8,817 nt of DNA. Origin: Deltaproteobacteria bacterium (lineage in GTDB: Bacteria > Desulfobacterota > Desulfobacteria > Desulfobacterales > C00003060). The stretch is from the NCBI GenBank assembly GCA_019309245.1, contig JAFDGP010000089.1:1-8817 (forward strand), given 5' to 3'. The notes below the pieces were generated by a model. The model had not been told where the DNA came from, did no database searches, and saw only the letters and a list, made by a program, of their open reading frames with translations. Shown piece after piece: positions 7,477-8,817 of the stretch (the stretch's first letter is position 1; each line of letters starts with the position of its first letter). The translations under genes were made by a program, and so were the position numbers.

Positions 7477-8034
7477 CTACAGCCCTCCCGGGACGTCGAC
7501 CTTGCGGTACGTTGCCCCCACATTGGAGGATGCACCATTGGGTCCATCCCCGAAAGAATCCAGGTCATAGTAAATGGCAAATCCACCTGCCGAACCTGAC
7601 CCGATACCCTCCGCGCCTGCGGCGAACTCCGCGCCGCCCCCGGCCAGGGTCTCTGTTCGGTCTCGTTCCACGTCAAGTTCTACATTGTGACCATCCAGCG
7701 TAAAGCTCACATCTCTATCGGTATCATAGGCGTCATAGCCCATCAGTTCCCGGTAAAATGCGTCGGCGCTGGAATCCAGATAAGTAAAGCCGGTCCCTGA
7801 GGGGTTAGCCCCCTGGTCCAAAGCGCTTGAGATCAGCTTAGGCGTAGCATAAACACCCGCATCGGCATTGTAAAAGGCCACCTTATGGAATTTCTCATTG
7901 GCAGCGATTCGGATATCGGTTGTCGTCGTGTCGTTAGCCCCGATCCCGATAATGGTTAAAATGACCAACACCAACAGTGCGACAATCAACACGGATCCAT
8001 TTTCGTTTCTGCATAGAGCCCTTATCTTATTCAT
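7477..8034 (-). CDS. pilX: PilX-like minor pilin
   Basis: This 185-residue protein has the PilX N-terminal pattern. A short charged leader ends at Gly13, then comes SVLIVALLVLVILTIIGI (residues 14-31) as the hydrophobic helix, followed by IRIAANEKFHKVAFYNADAG (41-60), the segment where PilX-family proteins carry an NE...AF..A[ED]A pattern. The residue at mature position 5 is Val, not Glu; absence of Glu5 is known among PilX/GspK-type subunits placed at the tip. The C-terminal half is Gly- and Ala-rich and ends YRKVDVPGGL, an ending I associate with PilX proteins of Desulfobacterota. PilX works with PilV, PilW and PilY1 to start pilus assembly at the inner membrane and ends up at the fibre tip. 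The start at 8034 has a good ribosome binding site and overlaps pilV by one base; pilY1 begins 2 nt after the stop. Confidence 0.87.
   Translation of the reverse strand: MNKIRALCRNENGSVLIVALLVLVILTIIGIGANDTTTTDIRIAANEKFHKVAFYNADAGVYATPKLISSALDQGANPSGTGFTYLDSSADAFYRELMGYDAYDTDRDVSFTLDGHNVELDVERDRTETLAGGGAEFAAGAEGIGSGSAGGFAIYYDLDSFGDGPNGASSNVGATYRKVDVPGGL
7483..7489 (-). promoter_or_regulatory. Shine-Dalgarno site for pilY1 inside the pilX C-terminus
   Basis: The transcript reads GGGAGGG, 8 nt before the pilY1 ATG at 7474. These bases are part of the codons for the final Pro-Gly-Gly-Leu of PilX, so the conserved-looking C-terminal glycines also provide the ribosome binding site of the adhesin gene. 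This fixes the pilY1 start and points to coupled translation. Confidence 0.75.
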
Positions 8035-8480
8035 CAGTCAATCCTCGGCTTGATCCCACGGACAGAAACTTTTTTTTGTTGTCCCTGTTCGCTCCAGGTC
8101 ACAATCACACTCAACGTCTTGGTATTGCTGACCACGGACCCGTCTGAGACGTTCCAGAAGATTGTGTAGTTGCCCTGCGTTTGGCTGAAATCCGCGGTTC
8201 CGGCAGTGGCGTCGTTCAGGCCGGCATCACCATCGGCATCCGTGTCTACCAGGTTGGCATCGGTCGTCAGGCCAGAATAGGTCAATGTCATCAGTTGTTC
8301 CAAACGATCCTGAGCCAGGGTTGTGGCATCGGTTGTCGCCCCGGAAAAAGAATTCCCCTTGATTGATGCGATCTGCATGTCGGCCAGTGCCAGCAGTCCG
8401 ATCGCAAGGATTGCCATGGCAATCAAAAGCTCCACCAGACTGAACCCGCCTTCATTCTTGTCGAACCATATCGTTCTCAT
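8034..8480 (-). CDS. pilV: PilV-like minor type IV pilin
   Basis: This is a 148-residue prepilin. Residues 1-12 form a short charged leader (MRTIWFDKNEGG). The expected prepilin peptidase (PilD) site follows Gly12, and the mature protein starts FSLVELLIAM, with Glu at mature position 5 and a hydrophobic helix to about residue 35. The helix is followed by LAQDRLEQL and by a C-terminal strand region with VIVTW, as in PilV proteins. An Asp-rich loop lies at residues 79-90 (DTDADGDAGLND). I chose the ATG at 8480 over an in-frame TTG at 8510. The ATG forms an ATGA overlap with the pilW stop, gives a normal leader length, and has a weak GCAGGG upstream. The likely role is a minor subunit of the inner-membrane priming complex and pilus tip. 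The gene sits between pilW and pilX and overlaps pilX by one base. Confidence 0.88.
   Translation of the reverse strand: MRTIWFDKNEGGFSLVELLIAMAILAIGLLALADMQIASIKGNSFSGATTDATTLAQDRLEQLMTLTYSGLTTDANLVDTDADGDAGLNDATAGTADFSQTQGNYTIFWNVSDGSVVSNTKTLSVIVTWSEQGQQKKVSVRGIKPRID
8042..8046 (-). promoter_or_regulatory. Shine-Dalgarno site for pilX
   Basis: The transcript reads GAGGA here, 7 nt before the pilX ATG at 8034. It lies inside the last codons of pilV, whose TGA shares one base with the pilX ATG (TGATG). This supports the chosen pilX start and suggests translational coupling of the two minor pilins. Confidence 0.7.
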
Positions 8481-8817
8481 AGCAACCCTGCATTTCGGAC
8501 CACCACCCAACTTGACTGGGTTCGGCTCTTCTTTTCACCGGTAATCGGATCAATATCGGCAGTTTCACCGACGATGGTTATCTGAACGGATCGGATATCA
8601 TCTAGATCATTGGTGGTGTCGGCATCGGTTTCATCGGGCACACCCGTGCCGCCATCGGCAAATCCGTAAGAGAATGAAAAATTGGTAATGTTTTCTGCAA
8701 CCACGGGTGTACTGCCGTCAGCGGTCCTTCTCACGATCTGATTCGACCCGTTCACATAGTAATTGATGTCCTCTGCATTGGATATCGAGCCGTCTCCGTC
8801 TGTATCCACTGTAAAAT
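8477..8817 (-). CDS. pilW: PilW-like minor pilin, C-terminal part (5' end outside window)
   Basis: This is the C-terminal 112 codons of a gene that begins beyond the right edge. The reading frame stays open to 8817 (residues FT precede VDTDGDG), so the GTG at 8809 is an internal Val codon rather than the start. The visible part shows the usual ending of PilW-type minor pilins: a Tyr-rich segment (INYYV), an ENITNFSFSY strand, a DDIRSVQITIVGET strand, and a closing WVVVRN. An Asp-rich loop, DTDGDGSISNAED, looks like a calcium-binding DxDxDG loop. PilW proteins are low-abundance pilins that help prime type IV pilus assembly and carry PilY1 at the tip. The prepilin leader and hydrophobic helix are not visible, so the call rests on the C-terminal pattern and on the pilV-pilX-pilY1 neighbours. 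The stop overlaps the next start as ATGA (8477-8480). Confidence 0.77.
   Translation of the reverse strand, partial: FTVDTDGDGSISNAEDINYYVNGSNQIVRRTADGSTPVVAENITNFSFSYGFADGGTGVPDETDADTTNDLDDIRSVQITIVGETADIDPITGEKKSRTQSSWVVVRNAGLL

Noticed and set aside
8481..8510. Longer pilV start at TTG 8510
   Set aside because: It would add ten residues to the prepilin leader; the ATG at 8480 overlaps the pilW stop as ATGA and gives a standard leader.
8807..8809. GTG at 8809 as start of the first gene
   Set aside because: The frame is open to the window edge and the protein lacks the pilin N-terminus, so this is an internal Val codon of a longer pilW-like gene.
1..8817. Mobile elements, CRISPR arrays, tRNA or rRNA genes
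   Set aside because: No transposase, terminal repeats, regular spacer-repeat pattern or tRNA-like fold was seen; nearly all bases are accounted for by the eight coding regions.

Overview
The window is one tightly packed block of eight genes, all read from the minus strand, so transcription runs from the right edge (8817) to the left edge. Seven of the eight are complete; the first, a pilW-like gene, enters from beyond 8817. In transcription order the block holds PilW-like (partial), PilV-like and PilX-like minor pilins, a large PilY1-type tip adhesin, a small exported protein of unknown function, a GspG-like type IV pilin/pseudopilin, a membrane-bound HD-GYP cyclic-di-GMP phosphodiesterase with an extracytoplasmic sensor region, HAMP and a GAF-like region, and a small membrane-anchored protein of unknown function. 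The last 197 bases hold no gene I can support and no convincing terminator.

The gene content (PilW/PilV/PilX/PilY1), prepilin leaders ending in Gly, HAMP plus HD-GYP signalling and roughly even base composition indicate a Gram-negative bacterium. Several details resemble what I know from Desulfobacterota (former Deltaproteobacteria, sulfate-reducer-like): the PilX C-terminus ending in PGGL, the pilin C-terminus with the pattern DFDLYSKGKNG followed by SRDDIVRA, and the HD-GYP family with SPWTAGHSERV. That assignment rests on family resemblance and is not proven here.

Every junction is very short or overlapping: ATGA at pilW/pilV, TGATG at pilV/pilX, 2 nt between pilX and pilY1, 11 nt between pilY1 and the small exported gene, a 28-nt overlap into the pilin gene, 17 nt before the HD-GYP gene, and ATGA again before the last gene. 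Most Shine-Dalgarno sequences lie wholly or partly inside the preceding coding sequence. I see no internal promoter, so a single promoter beyond the right edge probably drives all eight genes.

Functionally, PilW/V/X with PilY1 would form the priming and tip complex of a type IV pilus. PilY1 has a von Willebrand A domain with a full MIDAS metal site and a PilC-type beta-propeller. The GspG-like pilin could be a shaft or further minor subunit. The HD-GYP protein could link an external signal, possibly surface contact or pilus state, to cyclic-di-GMP breakdown. The two unrecognised small proteins, kept in the same transcript, are the best candidates for undescribed parts of this pilus/signalling module.
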